64,000 nt of DNA from Mucilaginibacter_A sp964251965 (GTDB lineage: Bacteria; Bacteroidota; Bacteroidia; Sphingobacteriales; Sphingobacteriaceae), in the NCBI GenBank assembly GCA_964251965.1, contig CAXULQ010000001.1, positions 496,001 to 560,000 of the forward strand. Reading direction: 5' to 3'. A program made the translations under genes and the position numbers. Under the pieces are notes generated by a model. The model was given only the letters and a program-made list of their open reading frames with translations, made no database searches and was not told the DNA's origin. Below, in pieces: positions 16,651 through 24,770 of the stretch (position 1 is its first letter; every line of letters starts with the position of its first letter).

Positions 16651-17250
16651 TTACTTAAATATTACACCTACTTTTTTACCAGAAATATTTTCGAGCAGCG
16701 GTTTAAAGATCAGCAGCGCGTTTTGCTTTGTTTTCTGGAGAAGCTGCATATCCGAAGCATTCTTGAGCAAACGCTGTTCGGCAATTTTGTAAATCCCTTC
16801 CACCAAGTCTTTTGTATCGGTTGGAAACCAAGTTCCGGAAATGTCATAAACCTGAGATTTCTGGTGATCCAATTTAACATAACAGATTTGCGGCTGCGGC
16901 AAAAATACCGTAACCGAATCTTCGCCAACGGCAACAATATCTTTTTTCTGAACTTTGGTGAGGTCGATACAGCCGGTTACTTCGCCAACGGCAACAAAAA
17001 GAATGCGTTTATCTGGCAAAATTGCACGTACTTCTTTCTGTTCGATCACATCTTTCATCGCATATTTAACCAGCTCCAATTTGCCCATCGACGTAATTTT
17101 TTGCACCATCACATCTTCTTTAATTTCCGTGTGGGAAGCAAAGAATTTGTTTTTGAAGTAGAAATAACCGAAAGCGAATATACCCAATACGATGATCACC
17201 GTAATTAAGTTTTTGATGATGCCTCCGGAAATAGAATTAGTACCCGTCAT
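16651..17250 (-). CDS. DUF4230 membrane-anchored protein
   Basis: A 199-residue protein with one N-terminal transmembrane helix (about residues 13-32). The DUF4230 domain follows (KITSMGKLELVKYAMKDVIE, then FVAVGEVTGCIDL and FLPQPQICYVKLD). The family is of unknown function, and the bulk of the protein should lie outside the inner membrane. It is downstream of trxB on the same strand, but a strong terminator separates them. Confidence 0.85.
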   Translation of the reverse strand: MTGTNSISGGIIKNLITVIIVLGIFAFGYFYFKNKFFASHTEIKEDVMVQKITSMGKLELVKYAMKDVIEQKEVRAILPDKRILFVAVGEVTGCIDLTKVQKKDIVAVGEDSVTVFLPQPQICYVKLDHQKSQVYDISGTWFPTDTKDLVEGIYKIAEQRLLKNASDMQLLQKTKQNALLIFKPLLENISGKKVGVIFK

Positions 17251-17263
17251 GATTTTTATGCCG

Positions 17264-17301
17264 TAAAAAAAGCTTCTGCCTAAAAAACGGACAGAAGCTT
17301 T
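17264..17301 (-). terminator. Rho-independent terminator of trxB
   Basis: Ten-bp stem AAAGCTTCTG / CAGAAGCTTT with a T run on the minus strand, about 25 bases after the trxB stop. Part of it resembles a degraded 14-mer copy. Confidence 0.8.
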
Positions 17302-17325
17302 CTAAATTTTTATAAATTGTTTTTC

Positions 17326-18282
17326 TTACGCTTCAACAACACTTTCTTTTGCTGCCAGGTAACGTTCAGCTTCCAATGCCGCCATGCAACCTGTTCCGGC
17401 TGCAGTTACGGCCTGGCGGAAAATTTTGTCCTGTGCATCGCCACAAGCAAAAACACCTTCAATATTGGTTTGGGTTGAACCTGGTTTGGTGATGATGTAA
17501 CCAACTTCATCTGTATCAATCCATTGTTTAAATATATCGGTGTTTGGATGATGTCCGATAGCAACAAAAAAACCGGTAACATCCAGCAAACGTTCTGCTT
17601 GCGTATCTGTATTTTTAATGCGGACACCTTCTACCGTTTGTCCGTTTCCAACAATTTCCTGCGTTTCCGAACTGTAAATGACTTCGATGTTTGGTGTGTT
17701 TAAAACACGGCTCACCATTGCTTTAGAAGCACGGAACTCTGGTTTACGCACAATCATATAAACCTTGCGGCATAATTTGGCCAGATAAGTTGCTTCTTCT
17801 GCGGCCGTATCTCCTGCCCCAACAATCGCCACATCCTGATTTTTAAAGAAAAAACCATCGCAAACCGCACAAGCCGAAACGCCGAAACCGTTATACTTTT
17901 GCTCTGATTCCAGTCCCAGCCATTTGGCAGAAGCACCAGTAGAAATAATGACGGTATCGGCCAGAATTGTTTTCACTTCATCCACCACAACTTTGTGCGG
18001 TTGGCTCGAAAAATCAACCGAACTTACATATCCAAAACGGATGTCCGTACCAAAACGTTCAGCCTGTTTTTGAAACTGCTCCATCATTTCCGGCCCCTGG
18101 ATACCATCAGGGTAACCTGGAAAATTTTCCACTTCCGTGGTTTGCGTTAACTGACCGCCAGCCAGCATTCCGGTGTATAAAACAGGTTTTAAATCAGCAC
18201 GGGCAGCATAAATGGCAGCGGTATATCCGGCAGGGCCAGAACCAATAATGAGGCATTGTATGTGTTCAATATCTTGGGACAT
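17326..18282 (-). CDS. trxB: Thioredoxin-disulfide reductase
   Basis: Reduces thioredoxin with NADPH through FAD and a redox-active CxxC. In the 318-residue protein the FAD loop GSGPAG is at 14-19, the CAVC active site at 138-141 and the NADPH loop GAGDTA at 155-160. The C-terminal FACGDAQD completes the FAD site. The ATG at 18282 is preferred over an in-frame TTG 21 bases upstream. The likely substrate TrxA is encoded at 51031-51351. Confidence 0.97.
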   Translation of the reverse strand: MSQDIEHIQCLIIGSGPAGYTAAIYAARADLKPVLYTGMLAGGQLTQTTEVENFPGYPDGIQGPEMMEQFQKQAERFGTDIRFGYVSSVDFSSQPHKVVVDEVKTILADTVIISTGASAKWLGLESEQKYNGFGVSACAVCDGFFFKNQDVAIVGAGDTAAEEATYLAKLCRKVYMIVRKPEFRASKAMVSRVLNTPNIEVIYSSETQEIVGNGQTVEGVRIKNTDTQAERLLDVTGFFVAIGHHPNTDIFKQWIDTDEVGYIITKPGSTQTNIEGVFACGDAQDKIFRQAVTAAGTGCMAALEAERYLAAKESVVEA

Positions 18283-18300
18283 GTTGTTTTCGGATTTTTG

Positions 18301-18308
18301 CAAAAATA
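18301..18308 (-). promoter_or_regulatory. Candidate -7 box of trxB
   Basis: On the minus strand TATTTTTG fits TAnnTTTG, 18 bases before the chosen ATG at 18282. This also argues against the upstream TTG start. Confidence 0.45.
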
Positions 18309-18365
18309 CGTTTTTGCAGGAATAATTGGCTTAAATCGAATGTCAGGCGAAGTTAATTTTAAGGT

Positions 18366-18379
18366 GGTAAAAGAAGTAT
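18366..18379 (-). repeat. Interspersed 14-mer upstream of trxB
   Basis: GGTAAAAGAAGTAT on plus, minus-strand flank ACCTTAAAA. Confidence 0.75.
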
Positions 18380-18487
18380 GGGGTGAAACTGAAAAATAAT
18401 GTTGTTGGTTAGGCTAATTGAAAACCATTAAGTTTACGGGCGGGTTGGCAATTTACAATCCGTAGAAATGATTAATTAATTTTAGGG

Positions 18488-18501
18488 CACAAAAGAAGCA
18501 T
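18488..18501 (-). repeat. Interspersed 14-mer, second copy in the trxB upstream gap
   Basis: CACAAAAGAAGCAT on plus, minus-strand flank CCCTAAAAT. The 260-base gap holds two copies and no other recognised feature apart from the trxB promoter. Confidence 0.65.
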
Positions 18502-18543
18502 TAGCGTTTTAAGTAACGATTAGTATTGATAAATTTGAATATA

Positions 18544-18765
18544 ATGTTTTCAGAAACCCGAAAATTAAACCTGATCGAAAAAGTGCTTAAAGTTGATAAT
18601 GAGGAAAAGCTTGCTACTTTAGAAACGGTTCTTAAAAAACCTTCCATTGTGGAAAAAAGTTTAAAAAGTCCGTTTACAGCGTTATCAGGAATTTGGTCAA
18701 AAGAAGAAGCTAATGAGATAGAAAAGGCAATCAGCGAAAGTTGCGAGCAATTGAATTTGGCATGA
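18544..18765 (+). CDS. Small antitoxin-like protein, possibly orphan
   Basis: A 73-residue helical protein of the type that precedes toxin genes in Bacteroidota: NLIEKVLKVDNEEKLATLETVL, then FTALSGIWSKEEANEIEKAI. The ATG at 18544 is chosen over an in-frame TTG at 18526. Its stop overlaps the next ATG (ATGA, 18762-18765), the coupling expected for an antitoxin and its toxin. However, the next gene encodes a lipoprotein and not a recognisable toxin, so the original partner may have been lost or replaced. Confidence 0.6.
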   Translation: MFSETRKLNLIEKVLKVDNEEKLATLETVLKKPSIVEKSLKSPFTALSGIWSKEEANEIEKAISESCEQLNLA

Positions 18766-19529
18766 AAGCGATCCTATATCTAATAGTTTCTTTTTGTCTT
18801 TTTATTAGCTGCTCTCAACCTAAACCGGAAAGTAACAATCAAAAAAGATTTGCTAAGCGTGTGGACACTCTACATTCTGTAAAACCATTATTTAAAAATA
18901 TAAGTGAAGAGATACCTGCAAATCGAAAGATAAACTTGCCTTTTGGATCCGAACTTTTGATGAATTACCGTTTTCCAAAAAGCTGGCCTAACAACACGGA
19001 CAGTGTAATAGCAGGCTCTGTACAAGATAAAGAAGTGAAACTCGATGAATCCTATTATAAACTTGATTCTGTCAAAACAGTAGGTAACCTCCGGTTAGGC
19101 AAAGTTGAGCAGGTTAAATTGCCTTATTTCTGGAAGTTTGATGCCTCACTAATTAAAAATGTTAATACCTGTAAATACCAGTTACCGTCTTTCGGGCCAT
19201 ATGAATGTTTTTATGTGTATAACAGATCTCCAAAATCTTACATAATTAAGGAAAAAAAGGGAATTGTATTTGATCAACAACCTCCAATTTGGCTGCAGGC
19301 TGGTAACCTGGTCTTGTTTAACCCTACCAACGGTGTGTGTAAAATGCTTAATATTTACCTCACTATTGCTGCACCATTTTCTGGTTATCAAAGATATTTT
19401 TACATAACGAAAGAAAAGCGTATCCTGATTTATGAGATTGAAGCAGATGAAGAGGATACTACATTTTCACAAAAATATATTATCGATATTTTAGACAATG
19501 GGGAGATTAAAATAAAAGAAAACAAATAG
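18762..19529 (+). CDS. Predicted lipoprotein, unknown function
   Basis: A 255-residue protein with a short signal peptide and lipobox ending in Cys (FCLFISC, about residue 17 from ATG 18762). The rest is rich in Tyr and Lys with alternating beta-type sequence, and no domain was recognised. A frame extension to TTG 18741 would add seven residues before the signal peptide and is less likely. It is translationally coupled to the upstream antitoxin-like gene through a four-base ATGA overlap. Confidence 0.7.
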   Translation: MKAILYLIVSFCLFISCSQPKPESNNQKRFAKRVDTLHSVKPLFKNISEEIPANRKINLPFGSELLMNYRFPKSWPNNTDSVIAGSVQDKEVKLDESYYKLDSVKTVGNLRLGKVEQVKLPYFWKFDASLIKNVNTCKYQLPSFGPYECFYVYNRSPKSYIIKEKKGIVFDQQPPIWLQAGNLVLFNPTNGVCKMLNIYLTIAAPFSGYQRYFYITKEKRILIYEIEADEEDTTFSQKYIIDILDNGEIKIKENK

Positions 19530-19613
19530 AACGCTTTGTTGATGAAGATTAAAAAAACGTTTTAATTGTAAAAGCAGGTGAACCTTTTGCGTTTCAACAC
19601 GACTGTTCAACAC

Positions 19614-19993
19614 TTATTTTTCCTTGATAAAAGAAGTATTCTCCACCTTCAACTTACTAACCTTGTCAAATTTATAAGCCGTGATCCCATCAATTACCGG
19701 TGCTTTTAAATGGTCGATCTCCAAACCAATCACATCGTTACATATAATAATTGGCCGTTCATCATTTTCATAGTCCTGAACCTGGGTAACGGTATTGCCG
19801 TTTTCATCCTTCCAGGTCCCCATTAACAATTGCGGCCTTATTTCGGTCATGTTAATGGCTACCGTTTCGGTTGAGTTCGTTTCTTTCCCATCTTTTTTAC
19901 GATGGTAAAAGTAATTGATGTTTCGCTACGAATGTCTAATATTGCTTTTGCTATTTCGAAGTCCACTAAAAATTTACTTCCGATGATATTCAT
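19614..19993 (-). pseudogene. MoaF-like small protein, frameshifted
   Basis: From ATG 19993 the first frame gives MNIIGSKFLVDFEIAKAILD and reaches IVKK. The next frame continues directly with DGKETNSTETVAINMTEIRP and QLLMGTWKDENGNTVTQVQD to the stop at 19614. Together these read as one about 126-residue protein resembling MoaF-related small beta-barrel proteins. The shift lies in a run of six A residues near 19896-19901 (plus strand T run), so one missing base explains it. It could be true decay or a sequencing error in the homopolymer. Confidence 0.65.
19626..19639 (-). repeat. Interspersed 14-mer at the 3' end of the MoaF-like gene
   Basis: GATAAAAGAAGTAT on plus. It codes for the last residues (NTSFIKEK) on the minus strand. 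Confidence 0.7.
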
Positions 19994-20165
19994 TGTTTTA
20001 TTTTTTAAATCATATATCAAAATGAGCAGTAAATAACTAGAATCAAAAATGAATAATAATTAAGCTTTTTTACTAAATTTATAATTGTATAAAGTTGAAT
20101 TCCAAATCATTTACAGCTAAAATACTAATCGCAATTTCCAATTAACAAGTTTTACTTTACCTTTT

Positions 20166-20651
20166 ATGCCTGCAATACCTACAAAACCTAAACCTGTAAA
20201 TTTAACCGGAAGGTTGAAATGGGTAGAACAACTTGCTTTTCTTTTGGATGAAAAGTTTAGGTTCCCCGGCACAAAATTTCGTTTTGGTTTGGATCCAATT
20301 ATGAATTTGATTCCGGTTGCCGGAGATATTTCAGGATTTTTAATTGGTGCAACTTTGGTTTGGGTAATGGCGCGGCATGGTGTAAGCCGTAAAGTTTTGA
20401 TCCTGATGGCAGTTAACATTTGTGTGGATGCTTTACTTGGCGCTATTCCTTTTGCCGGTCAGGTTTTTGATTTTTATTACAAGTCTAATACGCGCAACAT
20501 TAAACTGTTAAAAGAGCATTACGAAGAAGGCAAACACAGGGGACAAGGCACTGGTGTTTTAGTCGTTGTGTTTTTGGTATTACTGGTTTTCTTTGCGGCG
20601 TTTTTGTTTTTGCTTTATGTGGTTGCGAGGTGGATTGCCGGATGGTTTTAA
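20166..20651 (+). CDS. DUF4112 membrane protein
   Basis: A 161-residue protein with the DUF4112 pattern: a soluble N-terminus (LAFLLDEKFRFPGTKFRFGLDPI), a first membrane hairpin with NLIPVAGDISG and AIPFAGQVFDFYYKSNTRN, and a hydrophobic C-terminal helix (about 135-158). The function of the family is unknown. It is convergent with lspA. Confidence 0.88.
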   Translation: MPAIPTKPKPVNLTGRLKWVEQLAFLLDEKFRFPGTKFRFGLDPIMNLIPVAGDISGFLIGATLVWVMARHGVSRKVLILMAVNICVDALLGAIPFAGQVFDFYYKSNTRNIKLLKEHYEEGKHRGQGTGVLVVVFLVLLVFFAAFLFLLYVVARWIAGWF

Positions 20652-20688
20652 GAGTAATTGTTATAACGTAAGTGATAAATAGAAACAG

Positions 20689-20702
20689 ATGCTTCTTTTA
20701 AC
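20689..20702 (+). repeat. Interspersed 14-mer between convergent DUF4112 and lspA genes
   Basis: ATGCTTCTTTTAAC with flank CTATAAATTTT. Confidence 0.7.
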
Positions 20703-20715
20703 CTATAAATTTTTA

Positions 20716-21216
20716 TTAATGATTTAATTCTCTGCTTACTAATTTGTAAGAAAAGAAAAGGCTGATTACACCGGCCGTAATACAAACATCTGCAACGTTA
20801 AATATACCAGTTCTAATGTTCTGAATTCCAAAGTTCATAAAATCAGTTACATGACGGTCATAGAAAATACGGTCAATGATGTTTCCAATTCCACCGGCAA
20901 AAACAAGTGCAAAAGATAAAATCCTGATCGAATCAAATTCTTTTATTTTAATAATCGCATATATAAAAATGGCCAGTAAAACAAGTAAAGGAATTACACT
21001 AAGCAGCAAAAAATTATAAGGTTGTGGTAAATTTGCACCTAAACTTAATGCCGCGCCGGTGTTTTCTACATATTCTAACCTAAAAGTATCATGAAAATAA
21101 GAAGTGGGTTCCTTGTTCATGAAATATTGTTTTGCCAGGTTTTTAGTAACTTGGTCGCAACCGATCAACGCAAAAGAAATGATACAAAACAGCGTTATTT
21201 TAACTTTCGATTTCAT
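20716..21216 (-). CDS. lspA: Lipoprotein signal peptidase (SPase II)
   Basis: Inner-membrane aspartyl protease that cleaves prolipoproteins before the lipidated Cys. The 166-residue protein has four transmembrane helices. The catalytic Asp pair is in RHVTD (125) and FNVAD (143), with the conserved GGIGNIIDR just before. It would process the lipoproteins encoded nearby (13455, 18762, tamL, OmpH-like). Its own start carries LIGCD, which is not a cleaved lipobox. Confidence 0.96.
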   Translation of the reverse strand: MKSKVKITLFCIISFALIGCDQVTKNLAKQYFMNKEPTSYFHDTFRLEYVENTGAALSLGANLPQPYNFLLLSVIPLLVLLAIFIYAIIKIKEFDSIRILSFALVFAGGIGNIIDRIFYDRHVTDFMNFGIQNIRTGIFNVADVCITAGVISLFFSYKLVSRELNH

Positions 21217-21358
21217 TTAATTATATATTTTGAGAATGAACAGATAGCAATATCCAAAGCTAAATGTTTATCAGGATAAATAGATAGTTATTCGAAAAAA
21301 CAATAGCTCTAACTTCGAAACAGAAAATAAAATTCTACATAGTTTTAAACCTTTTTTT

Positions 21359-22135
21359 ATGCCAGAACTGCCAGACCTTCAAGTAATCAGCAAAAACCTT
21401 GACAAGTTGTTCGCTAAAAAAACAGTTAGTAAAATAACGATTTTTAAAGAAAAAAAATTAAATGCGCCTGTAGATGAATTTGCTAAAAGTATTGATGGCC
21501 AAACCTTAAAAAGCATAAAACGAAACGGAAAAGAGCTGCTTTTAGATTTTAACAGTAATGTCCAATTAGGCATCCATTTAATGCTCAATGGAGAGATACA
21601 TTTGCTTGAAGAACAAAACGTAAAACACAAAGTATTTGAAATCCAATTTCAGGATTCATCAGGCTTTTCTGTTACCGATTACATGGCACAGGCAAAACCA
21701 ATATTAAATCCAATTAAAAGTGATGTACCAGATGCTTTGGACGATGATTTCAACTTCGATTATTTCAAACCGAAACTTGCTAAATCTCCAAAGTCAAACA
21801 TCAAAAAAATATTAAAAGACCAGGAAATAGTAAGGGGCATAGGAAATGCTTATTCCGATGAAATACTTTGGAATGCAAAAGTGTCGCCGCTTTCTATAGC
21901 TTCCAAAATTCCTGATGAAAAAATCCATGATATTGTTCATTCCACAAAAACTGTTTTAGAGGATGCAATTGAACAAATTATTAAAATTTCGCCCGAAACA
22001 ATTTCAGGTGAAATTAGAACTTTCTTAAAAGTTCATACTTCCAACAAACAAACTCCAACTAACCATACAATTAACATTGTAGAACTGAATGGAACAAAAG
22101 CTTATTTTACAGACGAGCAAAAACGATATGAATAG
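21359..22135 (+). CDS. Fpg/Nei-family DNA glycosylase, zincless
   Basis: Base-excision repair glycosylase/AP lyase homologue of 258 residues. The N-terminal PEL of MPELPD keeps the Pro and Glu used for catalysis, followed by the two-domain Fpg/Nei fold. The helix-two-turn-helix region reads VRGIGNAYSDEILW. The C-terminal zinc finger is absent: the protein has no Cys there and ends NGTKAYFTDEQKRYE, as in zincless-finger Nei homologues. Substrate range cannot be read from sequence alone. Confidence 0.85.
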   Translation: MPELPDLQVISKNLDKLFAKKTVSKITIFKEKKLNAPVDEFAKSIDGQTLKSIKRNGKELLLDFNSNVQLGIHLMLNGEIHLLEEQNVKHKVFEIQFQDSSGFSVTDYMAQAKPILNPIKSDVPDALDDDFNFDYFKPKLAKSPKSNIKKILKDQEIVRGIGNAYSDEILWNAKVSPLSIASKIPDEKIHDIVHSTKTVLEDAIEQIIKISPETISGEIRTFLKVHTSNKQTPTNHTINIVELNGTKAYFTDEQKRYE

Positions 22136-22295
22136 AAATTTAACATGGTTTACATTGGGAAATTAGACATCAGCTTTGATTATTAATTTTAAAGATAACC
22201 TTATTACTTGTAATTGCAATAAACTTTAAGTTTGTTATATAGTTATAATAAAAACACAATTAAAAATTTACCGAATATCATTTTAAAAAAATAAT

Positions 22296-22721
22296 ATGCC
22301 TAAAGAAACAGACTTAAAAAGATTTATAGACGCACAACAAACAAGCTATCAAGCTGCATTGGCAGAAATTAAAAATGGCCGGAAACGCAGTCATTGGATG
22401 TGGTATATTTTTCCGCAGATACAAGGTTTGGGTTTTAGTGAAACTTCTAAGTTTTATGCCATAAAAGAAGTATCTGAAGCGGAAGAATTTCTAAAACATC
22501 CAATTTTAGGCAGCCGTTTAGTTGAAATTTGTGAAGTATTACTTGGATTGGAAACTAACAATGCAAACCAAGTTTTTGGCAGTCCGGACGATATGAAATT
22601 AAAATCTTCCATGACTTTGTTTGCCGCTTTGCCTAATACCAATCCTGTTTTTGAATTGGTTTTGAAAAAGTTTTTTGGTGGATCAAAGGACAACAAAACT
22701 TTGCAGATCATTAAAAAGTGA
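22296..22721 (+). CDS. DUF1810 family protein
   Basis: A 141-residue protein with the DUF1810 pattern: RFIDAQ near the N-terminus, RKRSHWMWYIFPQ, the HPILGSRL block, and NPVFELVLKKFF at the C-terminus. The family is small, soluble and of unknown biochemical role, sometimes grouped with ADP-ribose-related folds. A 14-mer repeat copy (22460-22473) lies inside the gene and encodes YAIKEVSE. Confidence 0.88.
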   Translation: MPKETDLKRFIDAQQTSYQAALAEIKNGRKRSHWMWYIFPQIQGLGFSETSKFYAIKEVSEAEEFLKHPILGSRLVEICEVLLGLETNNANQVFGSPDDMKLKSSMTLFAALPNTNPVFELVLKKFFGGSKDNKTLQIIKK

Positions 22722-22778
22722 TACAAAAACACTAGTTCATTTTCTCGGTCTGCATTCCTTCTGAAAAAATTTAGTTAC

Positions 22779-22792
22779 ATACTGTTTTTTCG
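22779..22792 (+). repeat. Interspersed 14-mer, variant form, before a secreted-protein gene
   Basis: ATACTGTTTTTTCG with flank CCTAAAAACC. One base is missing relative to other variants. Confidence 0.45.
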
Positions 22793-22846
22793 CCTAAAAA
22801 CCCGAACCTACTAAATGTTTAGGTAAAATATTCCTTACTTTTAGCC

Positions 22847-24025
22847 ATGCGCTTTTTCTTTGGTTTCTGGCTGATTTTATTGCTCCCGTCCTATTTGCTT
22901 GCACAAACCGGAACTATTACCGGTAAAGTAACTGCAATCGATACAAAAAACCCGCTGGGCAAAGCAAGTGTTTTTTTGAGCAATGCCACTTTCGGAACGG
23001 TTACTGCCGAGGATGGAACTTTCACTTTAAATGGTGTAAAACCTGGCCAATACAACTTAGTGGTTTCTATTTTAGGTTACGAAAACTTTAGTCAGAGTAT
23101 TTTAGTTGACGCCAAACCGCAGCAGCTCGTAATTGAACTGGTCCCAAAACCGATACAAATGCGTGAAGTGATTATCACCACAAACGCAAATTGGAAAAAA
23201 AATTATGCTTCTTTTATCAAGAGTTTTATCGGCACTTCGGCAAATTCAAAGTTGTGCAAAGTCATCAATCCACATGTGCTCAATTTCATTTATCATAAAA
23301 AAACACAATCGCTGGAAGCTTCTACCGATGAATTTTTAGTGGTCGAAAACAAAGCTTTAGGTTACAAAGTACGTTTTTTGCTGAATGAATTTGAGAGCAG
23401 CACACTTACCAATATTATCCGTTATCAGGGACAGGTTTTGTTTGAAGAACTGAAAGGCAGCCAATCGCAGCAAAAAAAATGGCAGGAAAAAAGGCATGAA
23501 GCGTATTACGGTTCGAGCATGCACTTTCTTCGTTCTGTTTTGCACCATAATTTGCAGGAAGAAGGCTTCATCATCCGGCATCTGCAAAGAACGCCAAACC
23601 CCAAGCGTTTGCCCGAAGAGTTGCTTCAGAAAAAATACCTGCAATTTAACAGAAGCAACAACCGCGATTCGGTTAATTATTGGAACCAAATGGCGCAGCA
23701 GCCAAAATACCTGGAAAATTTGTTTAAAGAACCTTTAAAAGTAGAAGACGTGGTGCGGCTCACAGATCAGCCTGGTTTATTTGCCTTGACTTTCCCGGAT
23801 TATTTATACGTTACTTACACTAAAAAATACGATGCCAACAACTCGGATAACGTTTATCGTCCGCTGGATATGGGCAGTTATGCAACCAGCATTATCACTT
23901 TATATACCAAATATGCTTTGTTCGATTTAAACGGTGTAGTGGTTTCGCCGCAAAGTACGTTGTATGAAGGCGATTGGGCGAATGACAAGTTGGCCGAATT
24001 GCTGCCGGTGGATTATACGCCATAA
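22847..24025 (+). CDS. Secreted protein with CarboxypepD_reg-like domain
   Basis: A 392-residue protein with a signal peptide (1-20), then a carboxypeptidase-regulatory-like beta-sandwich domain (about 22-105: TITGKVTAIDTKNPLGKASV, GTVTAEDGTFTLNGVKPGQY). A long domain of unknown function follows, with no clear transmembrane beta-barrel. Such N-terminal domains occur in Bacteroidota outer-membrane and periplasmic proteins. The function is not known. It converges with the FUSC-like gene. Confidence 0.8.
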   Translation: MRFFFGFWLILLLPSYLLAQTGTITGKVTAIDTKNPLGKASVFLSNATFGTVTAEDGTFTLNGVKPGQYNLVVSILGYENFSQSILVDAKPQQLVIELVPKPIQMREVIITTNANWKKNYASFIKSFIGTSANSKLCKVINPHVLNFIYHKKTQSLEASTDEFLVVENKALGYKVRFLLNEFESSTLTNIIRYQGQVLFEELKGSQSQQKKWQEKRHEAYYGSSMHFLRSVLHHNLQEEGFIIRHLQRTPNPKRLPEELLQKKYLQFNRSNNRDSVNYWNQMAQQPKYLENLFKEPLKVEDVVRLTDQPGLFALTFPDYLYVTYTKKYDANNSDNVYRPLDMGSYATSIITLYTKYALFDLNGVVVSPQSTLYEGDWANDKLAELLPVDYTP

Positions 24026-24034
24026 AAGAAGCAT
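24021..24034 (-). repeat. Interspersed 14-mer between convergent genes
   Basis: CATAAAAGAAGCAT on plus. It overlaps the stop codon of the secreted-protein gene and reaches the last base of the FUSC-like gene. Confidence 0.75.
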
Positions 24035-24579
24035 TATTGAGTTTCAGCCTGTGTTTCTTCCGGTTTTTTCATCCTATTTCTCCGCCATGAAATCCTTGCC
24101 TTTCTTTCCCGAACGTTACTGATTAAGGTTTTATAATGAACCAGATAGGTAATCAGCAGCGCAATTAAACAACCGCCAACCACGCCGCCAGCCCTTTCTA
24201 AAGCTACCTGGTAAAAGTATTTTCCGCTTTCGTGAATACAAATAATCACAACCGAAGCCAAAGCCGAACGTGTGGCAACTTGCAGTTTCAGCAATTCGCA
24301 AATCACGAGCACAATTATCACGCCCAAACAGATCATGATAAATGCCGGCGGATGGATAAAAAACAGCAGCAAACCGGTTCCCGCTCCTACCAGGTTTGCT
24401 TTAATCCGTACTTCGGCCAGGTTAATGGCATCTTTTCCTTCCGGAGAAAGCACTAAAAGAATGGAAACCAAAGTCCATGCACCACCTTCCGGGAAAGCCC
24501 GATAGATAAAAAAACCGACCGCGGCACCAATCAGGCATTTTAAAACGTATAGTAAAAAATCAAGTTGTTTTTGGTCCAT
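24034..24579 (-). CDS. FUSC-like membrane protein
   Basis: A 181-residue protein of four to five hydrophobic segments (for example FLLYVLKCLIGAAVGFFIYR) and a basic C-terminal tail (KARISWRRNRMKK). The pattern is that of the N-terminal membrane half of FUSC/aromatic-acid-exporter proteins, but without the soluble domain of the full-length exporters. Transport function is therefore only suggested. Confidence 0.7.
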   Translation of the reverse strand: MDQKQLDFLLYVLKCLIGAAVGFFIYRAFPEGGAWTLVSILLVLSPEGKDAINLAEVRIKANLVGAGTGLLLFFIHPPAFIMICLGVIIVLVICELLKLQVATRSALASVVIICIHESGKYFYQVALERAGGVVGGCLIALLITYLVHYKTLISNVRERKARISWRRNRMKKPEETQAETQ

Positions 24580-24657
24580 TTTTGCTACTCAACTTAAAAC
24601 TGAACAATAAACGCTTGGCTTGGTTTAAGTCAATTTATTCCACACCAATTTTTAATC

Positions 24658-24671
24658 GATAAAAGAAGCAT
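24658..24671 (-). repeat. Interspersed 14-mer upstream of the ABC-F gene
   Basis: GATAAAAGAAGCAT on plus, minus-strand flank GATTAAAAAT. Confidence 0.75.
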
Positions 24672-24757
24672 CATTCACAATGGCAAAAACTGTTTGCTTT
24701 CGGTAATATTCCTGTACCTATCCCGCACAAAAAACGTAAATTATGGCTGATAAAACG

Positions 24758-24765
24758 TACCTTTG
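24758..24765 (+). promoter_or_regulatory. Candidate -7 box of the ABC-F gene
   Basis: TACCTTTG fits TAnnTTTG and ends 5 bases before the ATG, again predicting a leaderless transcript. Confidence 0.4.
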
Positions 24766-24770
24766 CGGTA

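Noticed and set aside
16642..17208. Long plus-strand open frame (188 codons) opposite the DUF4230 gene
   Set aside because: Antisense shadow of a clear family member; unnatural Phe/Asn/His-rich composition.
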